Below, one piece after another: positions 44,791-56,324 of a stretch of DNA of 64,000 nucleotides (its first letter is position 1; each line of letters starts with the position of its first letter). The translations under genes were made by a program, and so were the position numbers. The notes under the pieces are model-generated. The model was not told the origin of the DNA. It did not search any database and was given only the letters and a program-made list of their open reading frames with translations. The DNA is taken from assembly GCA_947179155.2 (NCBI GenBank), contig OX359280.1, forward strand, positions 10,157,501 through 10,221,500. The letters run 5' to 3'. Origin of the DNA: Hedera helix. Its lineage: Eukaryota > Streptophyta > Magnoliopsida > Apiales > Araliaceae.

Positions 44791-45059
44791 CAGATATAGA
44801 TTTGTTCATAATGAAATAGAACTTTCTATAAGTCAAGTTCTACTTAGGTATTAGATACCGAATGGTGGTCTCACATATGCAAGTCGTTGCAGAGACTAAG
44901 CAGAAGTAGAAAGCTAAATAAATGATAAGTAATCATGTGATGGGGAATGAAGTAAAGGTTGCTGCATTAGCCATGTGAACTTATAATTTAGCACTGTCTA
45001 CGGGCAAGCCTATTAAGTTAGTAAGTTATTACTAGGGTCCAGTTCTTAGAAATATTACT

Positions 45060-45760
45060 TCAGTTCCATGTGAGGATAAGGAATGGTTTTTTTGACATTA
45101 TAATAATGAACAATCGTTGTTCTATTTATAATGATAATGTTTTATTTAGAACTGGTTGATTACTTAATAGATTTTGTATACTTGACTTATATGAAAAATA
45201 TTCCAATTTGAACAAACTAAAATCAAAAAGATGATATAAATCATACCTTCATGCAATACTGTTAACTCGGTCACGTTAATGAAACAAGACTAAACAAGTT
45301 GTATAAAGATAGGCTTTTAGAGCTTTTGATTATGAATCAAATACAACTTGTGAATCTTGTATCATGAACAATATGACTAAATCTCCATTTAGTGGACATG
45401 GAGAGCGAGTTACGGAGTTGTTAGAGATGGTACACACAGTGGTGTGTGGGACCTATGACAACAAATGCAAGAGGAGGGTATTCATTCATTACTTTCACTG
45501 ATGATTCTAGATTTTGATATATGTATTTAATGAAATACAAATCCAAATCGTTTGAAACGTTCAAAGAATTCAAAAGTGAAGTATAAAAACTAAATGTCAA
45601 AAGTATTAAAGTTCTTCGATTAGATCGAGAAGGGAATACTTAAAGCAATAAGTTTCTAGATCATCTCAAGCGAAATGGTATTCTCACAATGGACATGGTG
45701 ATGATCCATAATGAGTATTACCGATCTTCCAGTATCCTTCTAGGGTTATGCTCTAGAAAC
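45060..45760 (+). pseudogene. Copia integrase remnant
   Basis: Pre-integrase segment with TRLNKLYKDR-like sequence, CESCIMNNMTKSPFSGHGER (finger with His/Cys partly kept) and LLEMVHTVVCG, corresponding to the LLEMVHTDVCGP start of the copia integrase core. KSFETFKEFKSEV follows. The first catalytic Asp (HTD) is Val. Multiple stops and shifts. Confidence 0.7.
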
Positions 45761-46249
45761 GATCGCATATTTACTAAATAAGATACCTTCAAATTCTGTC
45801 CCTAAGACTTCATATGAGTCATGGATAGGGAGGAAACCAAGTCTTAAGCATGTTAAGATTTGAATTGTTCAACTTATGTCAAAAGGTTTAACATGATAAG
45901 CTAGGGACAAGATCTGATAAGTATAAACTTGTGGGATATCCTAAAGAAAGTTTAGGGTATCACTTCTATAATCCGACTAACTAAAAGGTGTTTGTTGAAA
46001 CACGCTGCCTTATAAGAAAAAGAAGTTTTTCCTTAAAGGGTTAGTGGGAGTAAAATAGATCTTGAAGAAGTTCAAGAACCACAAAACACTACAGATAAAA
46101 TGAAGGAATCTGTACAAGTAGATAAACCTATTGTACCACAACCAAGTCGTAAATCTGGTTTAGTACCGAAGATACCTGAATGGTATGGATTCATCATAGA
46201 TGATGATGATAAGGTACGCATCATAGTGGATGATGATCCAGATATATAC

Positions 46250-46850
46250 GATGAGGTATGAGTGTTAGATACTCAAGAGAAATGGCTGATGACCATAAAA
46301 TCCGAAATGGGTCTTTGGAGAAAGACTAAAGCAGATGGCTAGGTGGAGACCTATAAGACCTAACTAGTGGTAAAAAGATTTCAAACAAGGTCAATGAGTT
46401 GACTAAGATGAAATTTTTCACTAGTGAAAATGCATATATCCATTCGGATTTTACTTGCAGTTACAACTTACTATACAAAAGGATGTATGTATGATACAAC
46501 CAAGAGGATTTATCTCCATATAGATGGAGCGAATCAAGTATGTAAGTTACAACGATCCAGTTATGGATTGGTGCAAGTTTCTCGAAAATGGAACATCCGT
46601 TTTGATGAGACAATCAAAAGAGTTTGATTTTATCAGAGATAAGGATGAACCAAGTATGTACAAAGGTTAGTGGGAGCACTGTGACATTCCTAGTATTATA
46701 TGTTGATATAATATCAATAAGGAATGACATACCGATGCTACAATCAGTAAAGATGTGGTTGTCTAAAACTTCTCCATTAAGGACTTGGGAGAAGCGTCCT
46801 AACATTCTATTTAGGATAAAGGTCTATAGAGATAGATCATAAAGGATGCT
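46250..46850 (+). pseudogene. Copia reverse transcriptase remnant
   Basis: RT motifs readable across frames: KADG and VETYK (from GxVETYKARLVAKG), YLHIDGANQVCKLQRSSYGL (family QVCKLxKSIYGLKQ), SRKWNIRFDETIK, and FLVLYVDIISIRNDIPMLQS, where the catalytic YVDD has become YVDI. Runs on to IKVYRDRS and the LTQGTYID-like segment. Frame breaks at several points. Confidence 0.8.
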
Positions 46851-46959
46851 CGGCTTAACCCAAGGGACGTACATTGATTCGTTGAAATGTACTAGACTTG
46901 ATATTGCTTATGTATAATAAGCAAATATCAGTTCAATTTTGGAGAAGAATATTAGAAAA

Positions 46960-47440
46960 GACTTTCTAATGATGGGTCTGATATAAAACTAGAGGGTTTA
47001 ACAAACTCAAGTTTGTTCAGACTAACCAAGATAACAACATATTCGTTTTAGGTAATATGATTACCGTGAACGGTGCTGCAGTGAGTTGGAAAAGTTCCAA
47101 ACAGCAAAGAGTTGTTGATTTAGTGAAAAAGACATAGTAAATAACTATAAGTGAAGCTGCAAAGGTGATTGTTTGGTTAAACAAGTTCATTACAGAACTT
47201 ATAATGGTTCCTAACATTAAAGGAGTTTAATTCGCCAAGGAACCTAGGTCTCATCTGAAATCCAAACATGTGTTGCGGCACTTTTATATGATTAGATGAA
47301 TCATTGAAAAGGAGACGACACCATAAAGATGGTAAACTCTTAGAACAGCATTACAGATCCATTAACTAAAGCATTTACTAAGCAATTTGTATGCCGCTTA
47401 GAGAAGAATGGTATGGGGATACCAAAGGGCGATTGGCTTT
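46960..47440 (+). pseudogene. Copia RNase H remnant
   Basis: Contains VNGAAVSWKSSKQQ, ISEAAKVIVWLNKFITEL, AKEPRSHLKSKHVLRHFYMIR and DPLTK-like codons, the conserved series of the Ty1/copia RNase H that follows RT. The expected catalytic Glu/Asp stretches (AEY, CDN) are destroyed. A purine-rich tract agtgtaagtgggagat (47441-47456) directly precedes the 3' LTR. Confidence 0.75.
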
Positions 47441-47456
47441 AGTGTAAGTGGGAGAT

Positions 47457-49413
47457 TGAAAGTAATATGCCCTCAAGCCAATCACATTTGATGTGATAAG
47501 CATATACTTTGTAATCTTGTTCATTTATTAATAAAAGTATCAAGGCATTTATTTATTCATGATTAATTACTTGAATTAATCAAATGGATAAACCCATAGT
47601 TTTCGAGCAATGCTTTTAGAACCATGATGAGGATCATGCTAATGAGATCTAAATTCAAGATAGCTCAAAACTAAAATTGTTCCTGATCGTTGGATCACTA
47701 AAAAGGGGATTAGTAGATCTGGATAGATTGGTACATACTATGCTTGCTCTTATGAAGAGGATGATTGATCTCATAATCATTTGTGTAGAGACACTAAAGC
47801 AAGTATGTAGGTGCTTATTAGAGAATAAGTTCACTGAACGTGACTCGCTCAAGGTACACCTAATGGAGTTTTACTCGTCTGTCAATAGGAGTTCCTTATG
47901 TGATAGTCGTACAAGTGATCCTTAGACTTGAGATCATCTTAGTATCTTGTGTGTACTAAGTTATACTTTGACATATTCCTTAAGACCTATTGGTATATCA
48001 AAGGATGTGATTGGGTATAATAAGGTACACATGGAGATAGGTGAATGATCAACAAATGATCTACCACTTTCAGTAAAGGGAGAGAATGTCCTATGCGATT
48101 TAATAAGTGACAACTCAGAAATCCCTGGCCAGGGTTGCATGGAATTAGAAAGGAGTTTCTAATTTACATTAACTAGAGTTGTGTATTTGTGAATTGAAAT
48201 GCATATAATCAAATAAATAAGACTTGACAGAAATTCCGTGTCTTATATTTGATTGGGACATTGTATGGTAAAAGGATTGAATTGTACGGTAACTATTTGC
48301 TGAAAGGTTCTTTTACGGTTAAATGTTGAAATCTATATTATCTGGAAAGTCGACTAATCGCTAAGGGGGCTTACCCTTATTGTGGAATAATTATTTATTC
48401 TGAATTAAAGAGTTAATTCATAATAAATGAATTAGAATTGTTCTAATTTATTTATTATACAACCGGTTTAATATGGAGAACCTAAAGGGTCACACCGCAA
48501 AAGAGTAATATTTATTTTAGAAGTGGATGGCATAATCGTAATAATAAATTAAGTATATTTAATTTATACTATGGTGATAGAATAAATTAAATAGCTTAAT
48601 ATTTATAATTTAGTATTTTAGAAATACTAATTATAAATTAATAAGAGGAGTCTTATTATTATTATTACTGCTAGTATTATTATTTAGTTCCTAAATGGCT
48701 TAGGAATTAACTAATAAGTAGTAATATTATTATTAAATAATTAAGTTCCTAAATAGTTTTGGAATTATAATTATAATAATAATTAATTAAGTTACTAAAT
48801 GGTTTAGTAATTAATTAATAAGAAGTACTCTCATTATTAAATAATTAAGTTCCTAAATGGTTTAGGAATTGTAATTAATTAATTTAGTTCTTAATTAAAT
48901 TGGGAATTAAATTAAAACCCTAATCCTAAATAGTTTAGGAGGGTTGACTAGATCTATAAATAAGAGGAGTCTTATCATAGATCGAGGTTACACACTCTTT
49001 CATTAGATTAGAGAGAGTACTCCATAATTCTCTAGATCTAAGAGTTAGAGAGAGAGAGAGAATTAGGGCTAGCCACCCATGATTTGGAGAAACCAAAAAT
49101 CCACTTCTTTAATTCATAGATCTCTTGGTGGATCACCTCTAGAGGCTCAACACTTGGGGAGCTAACATTGATCCGTGGAATCTAATCGGTGAATTTGAAG
49201 AAGAACGTGAAGGATCAAAGGGAGATGAACTTGTACCCGTGGAAGCTTGGTTCTACAAAGGTATAAATTTTTTTATCCTTCCTCAATTAATAATAGTCGC
49301 ATAAGAAAGATCCAGGTTATTGGTTTGTACAAAAATTTTAAAATCTGATTTTCTTGCTTCCGTTGCGCTTATATAATTTGATTATATGTATGTCATATTT
49401 TTGCAAACCAACA
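47457..49413 (+). repeat. 3' LTR of copia element (1957 bp)
   Basis: Full-length LTR, TGAAAGTAATATGCCC to CCAACA. It contains the 1.25-kb segment missing from the 5' LTR, including a repetitive block at 48600-48900 made of tagttcctaaatggtttagg-type units and an (ag)n tract near 49030. A TATA-like tctataaataaga is at 48954-48966. Confidence 0.9.
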
Positions 49414-49524
49414 TTTGAGCTGTACTCATAATATCTGAATATAAATAAAGTTTATGAGAGATGAGGTGTTGGCAAATTTTGAGTCCCAAATCTCGCAAGA
49501 TACGAGTCATTCATGCTTCGTTGT
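49414..49524 (-). pseudogene. G2 gag fragment
   Basis: About 100 bp of minus-strand gag (MTRILRDLGLKICQHL, then YSDIMSTAQ) lying between the copia element and the nested solo-LTR block. It continues into 41218 on one side and 58799 on the other after removal of the insertions. One TGA is in frame. Confidence 0.7.
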
Positions 49525-50448
49525 TGTAACGCCCCCAAATCCAGGTACTTGTTAACACGAAAATTGTGCTCACGATACAACACAGCAACACATCTATCTA
49601 CATTTACTACACTCAGACATAACGATAAATTAAATATTATAATACCTTTCTTACATCATCCTAGGTTCTCTAACCTTTAGTAACATAAAACATTCTTAGG
49701 TTACATAATACATCAACTATTACATTAAACTTTGTTATCTCATAGATTTCCTCTCGGCCCTTATTGTACTCTTCGAACTTCTCTGACTTATCTGAAAACA
49801 TTAATATATAGCAAGAGTGGGCAACAAATCTGCTCAGCAAGTAACAAGCTGTAATTACTAAGAATTTTGTAAAAACTATTATGCTAATAAAATGATAAAT
49901 TATTTAAAATTTTATGTGCACTTATGTGAGAATGTGTGTTCATGTGACATGGAGTATATAGAAGTAATTAATTCAATAAATTTGAATTAAAGAACTATGA
50001 GAATTATGTGGCAGAGAGTAAATGGAAATGATTAATTCAATAAATTTGAATAAATGAAAAAATATGTGACAAGCTTAAATTATGAATTAATTAAGCTTGG
50101 AAGTAAGCCTTGTGTGGCGTCATGATGATAATGAATTTATCAAATATGGGATTAATTCATGGATAAAATAAATTTCCGATGAGATTATGTAAACTATGAA
50201 TTTAATTAATTAAGGCCAAGTGGTATGAGAGTTAAATTTAGAAGGGAATTGATTTGGCTTGGTCCAATAAATGTGTGTTAGTGGGTAATTATTTTGGCCC
50301 AAACATGATGAGAATAAATTAAGTGGTGAGAGTAGTGGAGTAGCCTAAGCAATAGCTCAAATGATGGCCCAATGTGAAAAATAAAAGTCCAAGCTTTAAC
50401 CCAAGACTCTAGACCAAACCAAGAATACTTCAAAAATTATATATATAT

Positions 50449-51950
50449 TGTTGAACGTTGAATGGTTAAATTTGATGATAAGAAATAATGTACAAGGGCT
50501 ATATTAGATAAGATCAAAACTGTTAGGTTGATCTCTTGATATAAATGTATAAAAGTCTTTTGTGTTGTACTAAGACTTAGATAGATCAAAATTGTTAGGT
50601 TGATCTGTTGGTGTAATAAAATCATAGAATGAACTCTACGATTTCTGTTAAGGAAACTCTACGATTTGAACAGACTCTACGATCAAGGCAACCAATCGTA
50701 GAATGGACTCTACGATTTTGGTCCAGAAGACTCTACGACCAAGCAGACTATGTTCTTAACGAGAAACCTTAAATCGAACTCTACGATCAACAGTCTAACA
50801 GTTGAGTAAACTCTACGATGATAGTATGAGATGATCCTTTACAGATCAATCACGTCAGCAAGGATATTCGTAGAGTTGATCACAAAAGGTCGTTGAGCAA
50901 AAAGGCAAGAGACATCACGACTCTCAGATCATGAGCTATTCTATTCAAGCATTCAATCTTCATCGAAGTAACCAAAAAGGAAGCCTCTGCAAATCGATCA
51001 AACTCAGAAAAGTCAGAGGACTGTGTCCTATCAGTCCTATAGTTTGGAAGGACCAAACGACTCTATGAAAGTTAGTGGGAACCTACGACTGACATATCTG
51101 TCCCAAAGGAAAAAGAAAACAACCTTTCATGGACTAACAGGTCAGATCAAATAAAATCTCATCAGAGCTTTAATGAACTATATTAATATAATATACAGTA
51201 GCTCTCCTCTATGAGGTAACGGAAAGAAATACAAGCTCAAGCAGATGGTCTAACGGAAAGAAATACAAGCTCAAGCAGATGGTCCAACGGGAAGAAAAAT
51301 GAAGCCCTAACTTCTTAAATACTAAGATCAGCAAGACAAGGAGGAGCTCTGCACAAAAAGAAAAATATACGCAAGAAGTGAAAAATATCAAACTCATAAG
51401 AAAGCTTGCATTGCTACTAAGTCCTTCGAAAACTCAAGCTAATAAGCAACTTAGTAGCACATCCAAATATACATCACTCCAGAAGAGTTCTTTGTGAACT
51501 AGTGTAACCAAGTCTGTTAGACTTGTAAAGTTCTTTGTGAACTAGTGTATCCAAGTCTGTTAGACTTGTAAAGTTCTTTGTGAACTAAAGTTCCAAGACT
51601 GCGGGTCTTGAAGGAATCTTAGTGATTCAGATATTATAAAAGTATCCTTAGTGGATTTGCTGCTGGAAGAGCAGAACAGTGGAGTAGGAGTCTTGTGAGC
51701 TCTGAACCACTTAAAACCCAGAGTCTTTCTTATTGTGTCTTTCATTTGCTATATCTGTCATATAATTGTTTATTGAATTATTACTCTAACATATCAAGAA
51801 AAGGATAACTAAATCATATTCCACTGTGTTAAACTTTCTGTTTAAGAATTAATTAAGAAAGATCTTTTCAGATAAAAGAAATTTTTAAAAGAATCTATTC
51901 AACCCCCCCCCCCCCCTTCTAGATTTCTATCGTGTCATTAGGAACTAACA
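50449..51950 (+). mobile_element. Solo LTR of an unrelated family, nested at depth four
   Basis: Starts TGTTGAACGTTGAATGG and ends with a pyrimidine run (14 C at 51903-51916), ttctagatttct and GGAACTAACA, the typical end of some plant copia-type LTRs. TATAT flanks it at 50444-50448 and 51951-51955, although the locus is TA-rich, so this duplication is weak evidence. It contains the CTCTACGAT motif cluster (50633-50820) and two short tandem duplications: 36-bp units near 51220-51295 and 48-bp units near 51490-51590. Confidence 0.8.
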
Positions 51951-52311
51951 TATATATATATATATACATGACCGGTCAACCCCCATGGGGGGTGCAATTT
52001 GGAATTTTATGCTATTTAATTTCCTAGGACTTTGCATTTTTGGATTTTGGGAAAGTTGACCACATTTTCCTTAATTTAAGGAATTGTGTTAACTTGATTA
52101 ATTAAGCTCTAATTGCCAAGTTTTGGGAGGATTAGGTGGGCTAAGCTTGATTAGCATTGCTCTATAAATATAGCATTCCTTCAACCATTTACAAAGGTTA
52201 GAAAAACTTGTTAAGTGCTAGAAAGCTTAGAAAGAAAGAGAGAAAATGAGAATAAAGAAAATGAGAAAAAAAAATATAAAAGTTCAAAGGAAACTCTTGA
52301 AGCCAAGAAGG

Positions 52312-52719
52312 AGGAAAGGAGAACATAGTGGAGGCCTTCTCAAGATTTCTAGCCAAGAGAAATAAGGCATCAATGAGGTATAACCCCTCTAACCTAAACC
52401 TTTAAATTTTGTTAGCTTATTTAGTTATATAATGAATATATCATGCTTGGTTGTGGGAATTGTTGTGTTCGGGAACCATAGTGGGTTCCAGAGGTACAAC
52501 GGTGGATTTTGATGGAGGAAAGGAGAACATAGTGGAGGCCTTCTCAAGATTTCTAGCCAAGAGAAATAAGGCATCAATGAGGTATAACCCCTCTAACCTA
52601 AACCTTTAAATTTTGTTAGCTTATTTAGTTATATAATGAATATATCATGCTTGGTTGTGGGAATTGTTGTGTTCGGGAACCATAGTGGGTTCCAGAGGTA
52701 CAACGGTGGATTTTGATGG
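52312..52719 (+). repeat. 204-bp tandem duplication in LTR leader
   Basis: Units 52312-52515 and 52516-52719 appear identical by eye. Each carries the leader end tctagccaagagaaataagg and the splice-donor-like ATGAG|GTATAA, so the donor is duplicated. Confidence 0.9.
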
Positions 52720-53279
52720 AGTTTATATGCCTAAAGTGTAGCTTGGTATATAAAAATGCATGTATGATGGATTTGTGTAAAAACCCTAAGTGACTAGCTT
52801 TAGGTTTAAGAAAATGTCTCATATAAAATGTGTAGATCTTGAAGATATATAACTTGAATATGATAGATCTATGAGTTATGAAACCAACCCAAGTGGAACG
52901 AACTAAATCGGAGCTAAAATAAATTTATAGTGATTTTTCTTATAAAACATGTCCTATGTAAACTCTGGCTTGGTTAAGCCAAAATTTTGGCTATTAAAAT
53001 ATTTTTTGAAAAATAATTAAAAAATTGGAATATTGTGAATATATAAGTTTACTAATTAAAAAACTTAGTTTGAACTCATTTGTATGTAAAATGAACAAAT
53101 TATAAAGGTTGGAATCAAAATGGGTCAAAAATCACAAGCTAAAAAACCTAGCTAGACCATTCTTCTAGACTACGTCGGGGTGCAGTCTACAGTGTATAAA
53201 AATGCACCAACGTGCAGTCCCTGCTTTTAAGCAGACGGGACCGCACCGGGTTTGACCGAGTCAAACCGGATCCAAAAAA

Positions 53280-53960
53280 ATAATAATTAATTAATTAATT
53301 AATTAAATAAAATATAAAATAAATAATGAGTGAGCAAATAAAATAATAATTAATTATTTTATTTGATTAATGAAGAATAAACAAATAAAATAATAATTAA
53401 ATTATTTTATTTGTAGACTGTAAAAAGGAAATTGAATAAATAAAGTTTAAACAAATAAAATAATAATTAAATTATTTTATTTGTAGATTAAATAAATGAC
53501 AACTAAACAAATAAGATAATAATGGAATTATTTTATTTGTAGATTAAATAAATAAAGTCAAACAAATAAAATAATAATAAAGATTATTTTATTTGTGGAT
53601 TATGAAGATAAATTAAAGTGAGTAGGACCTTAACAAAAAAGATAATAATGGAATTATTTTATTTATAGATTAAATAAATAAAGTCAAACAAATAAAATAA
53701 TAATAAAGATTATTTTATTTGTGGATTATGAAGATAAATTAAAGTGAGTAAGACTTAAACAAATAAGATGATAATAAAGATTATTTTCTTTGTGAATTAA
53801 ATAAGACTTAAATGAATAAAATGATAAAGATTATTTTATTTGTTAATAATAAGAATGAATTAAATAAATTAGAACGTAAACAAATAAAATGATAATAAAT
53901 ATTATTTTATTTGTAAAGAATTAAATGAAGAGTTAAACAAATAAAATAAGAAGAGCTATT
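53280..53960 (+). repeat. AT-hairpin minisatellite in LTR
   Basis: About ten units of variable length, each with AAACAAATAAAATAAT and ATTATTTTATTTGT, which are inverted relative to each other, plus a spacer. It occupies the place between the GC-rich block and the LTR end. Confidence 0.8.
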
Positions 53961-56245
53961 TTATTTATGAATGAGTTAACATAAATAAAGATTAAAGACA
54001 ATCGAACGTGGGATCAATAATTAAACAAAGAAGATACCAATTAGGGTTATCTAAATTGTAAGGCGGAAGTGTGGATAACAATAAGACAAGCTGAAGGTGA
54101 GAACGAAGAAGATGAACAACAAGATGACGAAGGGTGGAGGAGAGTTAGATGGCGGAAACTTATGAGTTAGAATGAATTGATGCAAATTCAGTGATAGTCC
54201 AGTAGAGACTAACCTACAGATCGAATTACAACTTATTTAGGTCAAAGAAGAGTTGATAAGCTAAAAGAAGAAGAAGTGGACGTATCAGGCAAGTGTCCCT
54301 TACTTGTACACGTACAAGTTGTATAATACATGTTTAGACTAAAATTGTCATCACTTGAATGCGACTTTTTTTATGTGAACGCACAAAAAAAAATTCCAAA
54401 CAATAAATTATAACAGATGGAAATTGCAAACGCAAACAAGTTGTTTGAAGAATAAGTCTATGCCACTTAATTTGGCTAGACTGATGATGACATAAATTGT
54501 CAATCTTATTTCTTTGAGAATGTTATCCAAACCAATTGCTTTGGCGCAAACTCTATTATGCTGAGATGAACAACCCTGATAAAGGGGCACTACTCTTAAG
54601 TCGTGGATTCGACTTGCGCGTACATAGAGACTAAACATTATGCACAATGTAAGGTACTACGAGGCTGATCACCTCATGTACTCGTTTACTTTGAGGATCC
54701 TCAGCTAACCATTGTACATCCTCCGATGGTTCAATAGTCCATAGTGACCACTTAGTAATAAGTAACACTCATGCTTTGAAAGTTTGAAACTCTTCTTTAC
54801 CAGATACATATTGATTGGTTATTCTTAATTTACTCTGATTATTGTATATTTCAAGTTTGAATTCATGATATATCACTCATTATTAATTTATTGATTTACA
54901 TCACGACTCTCCTAAAGCTATAAAACTCTTGGACTTATGAGACCTAAATTAAATTCTTAATTACTGTTATTTATATACTTGTTGAGCAAATTTGTTGCTC
55001 ATCCTTGCGTTATAATCCTATTTTCAGTGAAAACGGAGAAGGCTAGTAGATCCGAAAAAGACAAAGGAAAAGTCAAGGCTACTGAATAGTCTAGGGAGGA
55101 TTATGAAATCATATTTTGTATTAAACTCTGATTATATTAGTATTTTTACCTCGAGACTTATGATGTATTATTAAAGGTTGTTCAGACCTGGTATGATTAT
55201 TATTAATGTAATGTATCATCATATGCTTTTATGTATCGAATGTGTAGTTATGTATAATGCTCAGATGGTATTGTGAAACACTGAATTCAAGGTAAGAGTG
55301 CCCAAATTTGGGGGCATCACACAAGCGTTCAATGAAAAATATCTAATGAATAGAAAGATTTAATCTTCAAGGACTTTCATCGATATTCAAGGAATATGAA
55401 ACGTTCTTAATACAAAATTTATTAAGAATCATAACGTATCTTTCAGGAATCGACTACAATATATTAATAATTTATGAAGCATCTTAAACAAAGAGAAATT
55501 AAAACTTTTATTTTGATTTTTTAGAATCTTTAGCTTTCATACTGATAGATCATTATGGATCATGAACTCTATCCAGGGTTGAATATATCCATATTCAACT
55601 GAGAAACTTCCATCCAGGGTTGGATAATTACTCCAACTGAGAACCCACATCAGAGTACACTAGATGATTAGCCTATTGTACCCTATGTTATGCATAACAT
55701 CTAAACAAAGCATGTAACATCGGTTTTCCAATTTAAGGTACCCCTCTATGAGGGTTGTTCATCTCAATCTCAGTATAAGAGTAGCAACGAAGCAATCGAT
55801 TTAGATATCTTTCAAGAAAATATTATTGGTTTAAGCGTTCATCTCAATAACAGTCTAGCTGGAAAAAATGGCATAAACTTACTTTTCAAACATCTTGTGA
55901 CTAATTAGGATTTTGAAGACTTCAACAATTCGATAACCATTTGAAGCACATGAATAATATTCAGGCTTGATATAACATGAAATTTAAAAGTCATCTTAGT
56001 TAAAAGATTCGCACATTATCCAAGCTTAAATAAATTTAAAAACAAGTTTAAGAACTTTCCTGGATCGTCGTCTATAATTATTTCATAGTGATATTCCCTC
56101 AAACAACCTACATGTTTATAAGTCGGACACTAATTAATTGTTATCGGACTCCACGTATAGACTTAACTTGGCTCACACATTTCACTTAGCATTACATCCA
56201 AAGTGAATAGATAAGTTTTATCCCATATCCGTGATCCACAAATAA

Positions 56246-56261
56246 AATAATAATAATAATA

Positions 56262-56324
<63 letters not shown>
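56246..56324. repeat. (AAT)n/(ATT)n microsatellite
   Basis: Starts as aataataataataat and changes to a long perfect ATT run; the two halves are inverted, forming a hairpin within the AT-rich module of the minus-strand LTR. Confidence 0.9.

Larger units (their letters stand above)
41219..49413 (+). mobile_element. Degenerate Ty1/copia element, target duplication TTTGA
   Basis: Two LTRs (41219-41930 and 47457-49413) starting TGAAAGTAATATGCCC and ending GCAAACCAACA, flanked by TTTGA at 41214-41218 and 49414-49418. Internal order gag-integrase-RT-RNase H is typical of Ty1/copia. The PBS follows the 5' LTR and a purine-rich tract precedes the 3' LTR. Internal coding sequence is riddled with stops, so the element depended on others to move or decayed after insertion. 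The leader before gag is long, about 2.1 kb. Confidence 0.9.
49850..55321 (+). mobile_element. Solo LTR, family L, plus strand, target duplication CAAGC
   Basis: Starts TGTAATTACTAAGAATTTTG at 49850 and ends TTTGGGGGCATCACA at 55321. CAAGC lies at 49845-49849 and 55322-55326, inside the minus-strand LTR. TATAAATA at 52163-52170; donor-like ATGAG|GTATAA with GT at 52378-52379; GC-rich block 53165-53275; AT-hairpin array 53280-53960; terminal hairpin 54983-55001. It also holds another solo LTR at 50449-51950. Confidence 0.9.

Noticed and set aside
54408..54647. 79-codon minus-strand frame
   Set aside because: Inside the solo LTR 49850-55321 without counterpart in sister LTRs.
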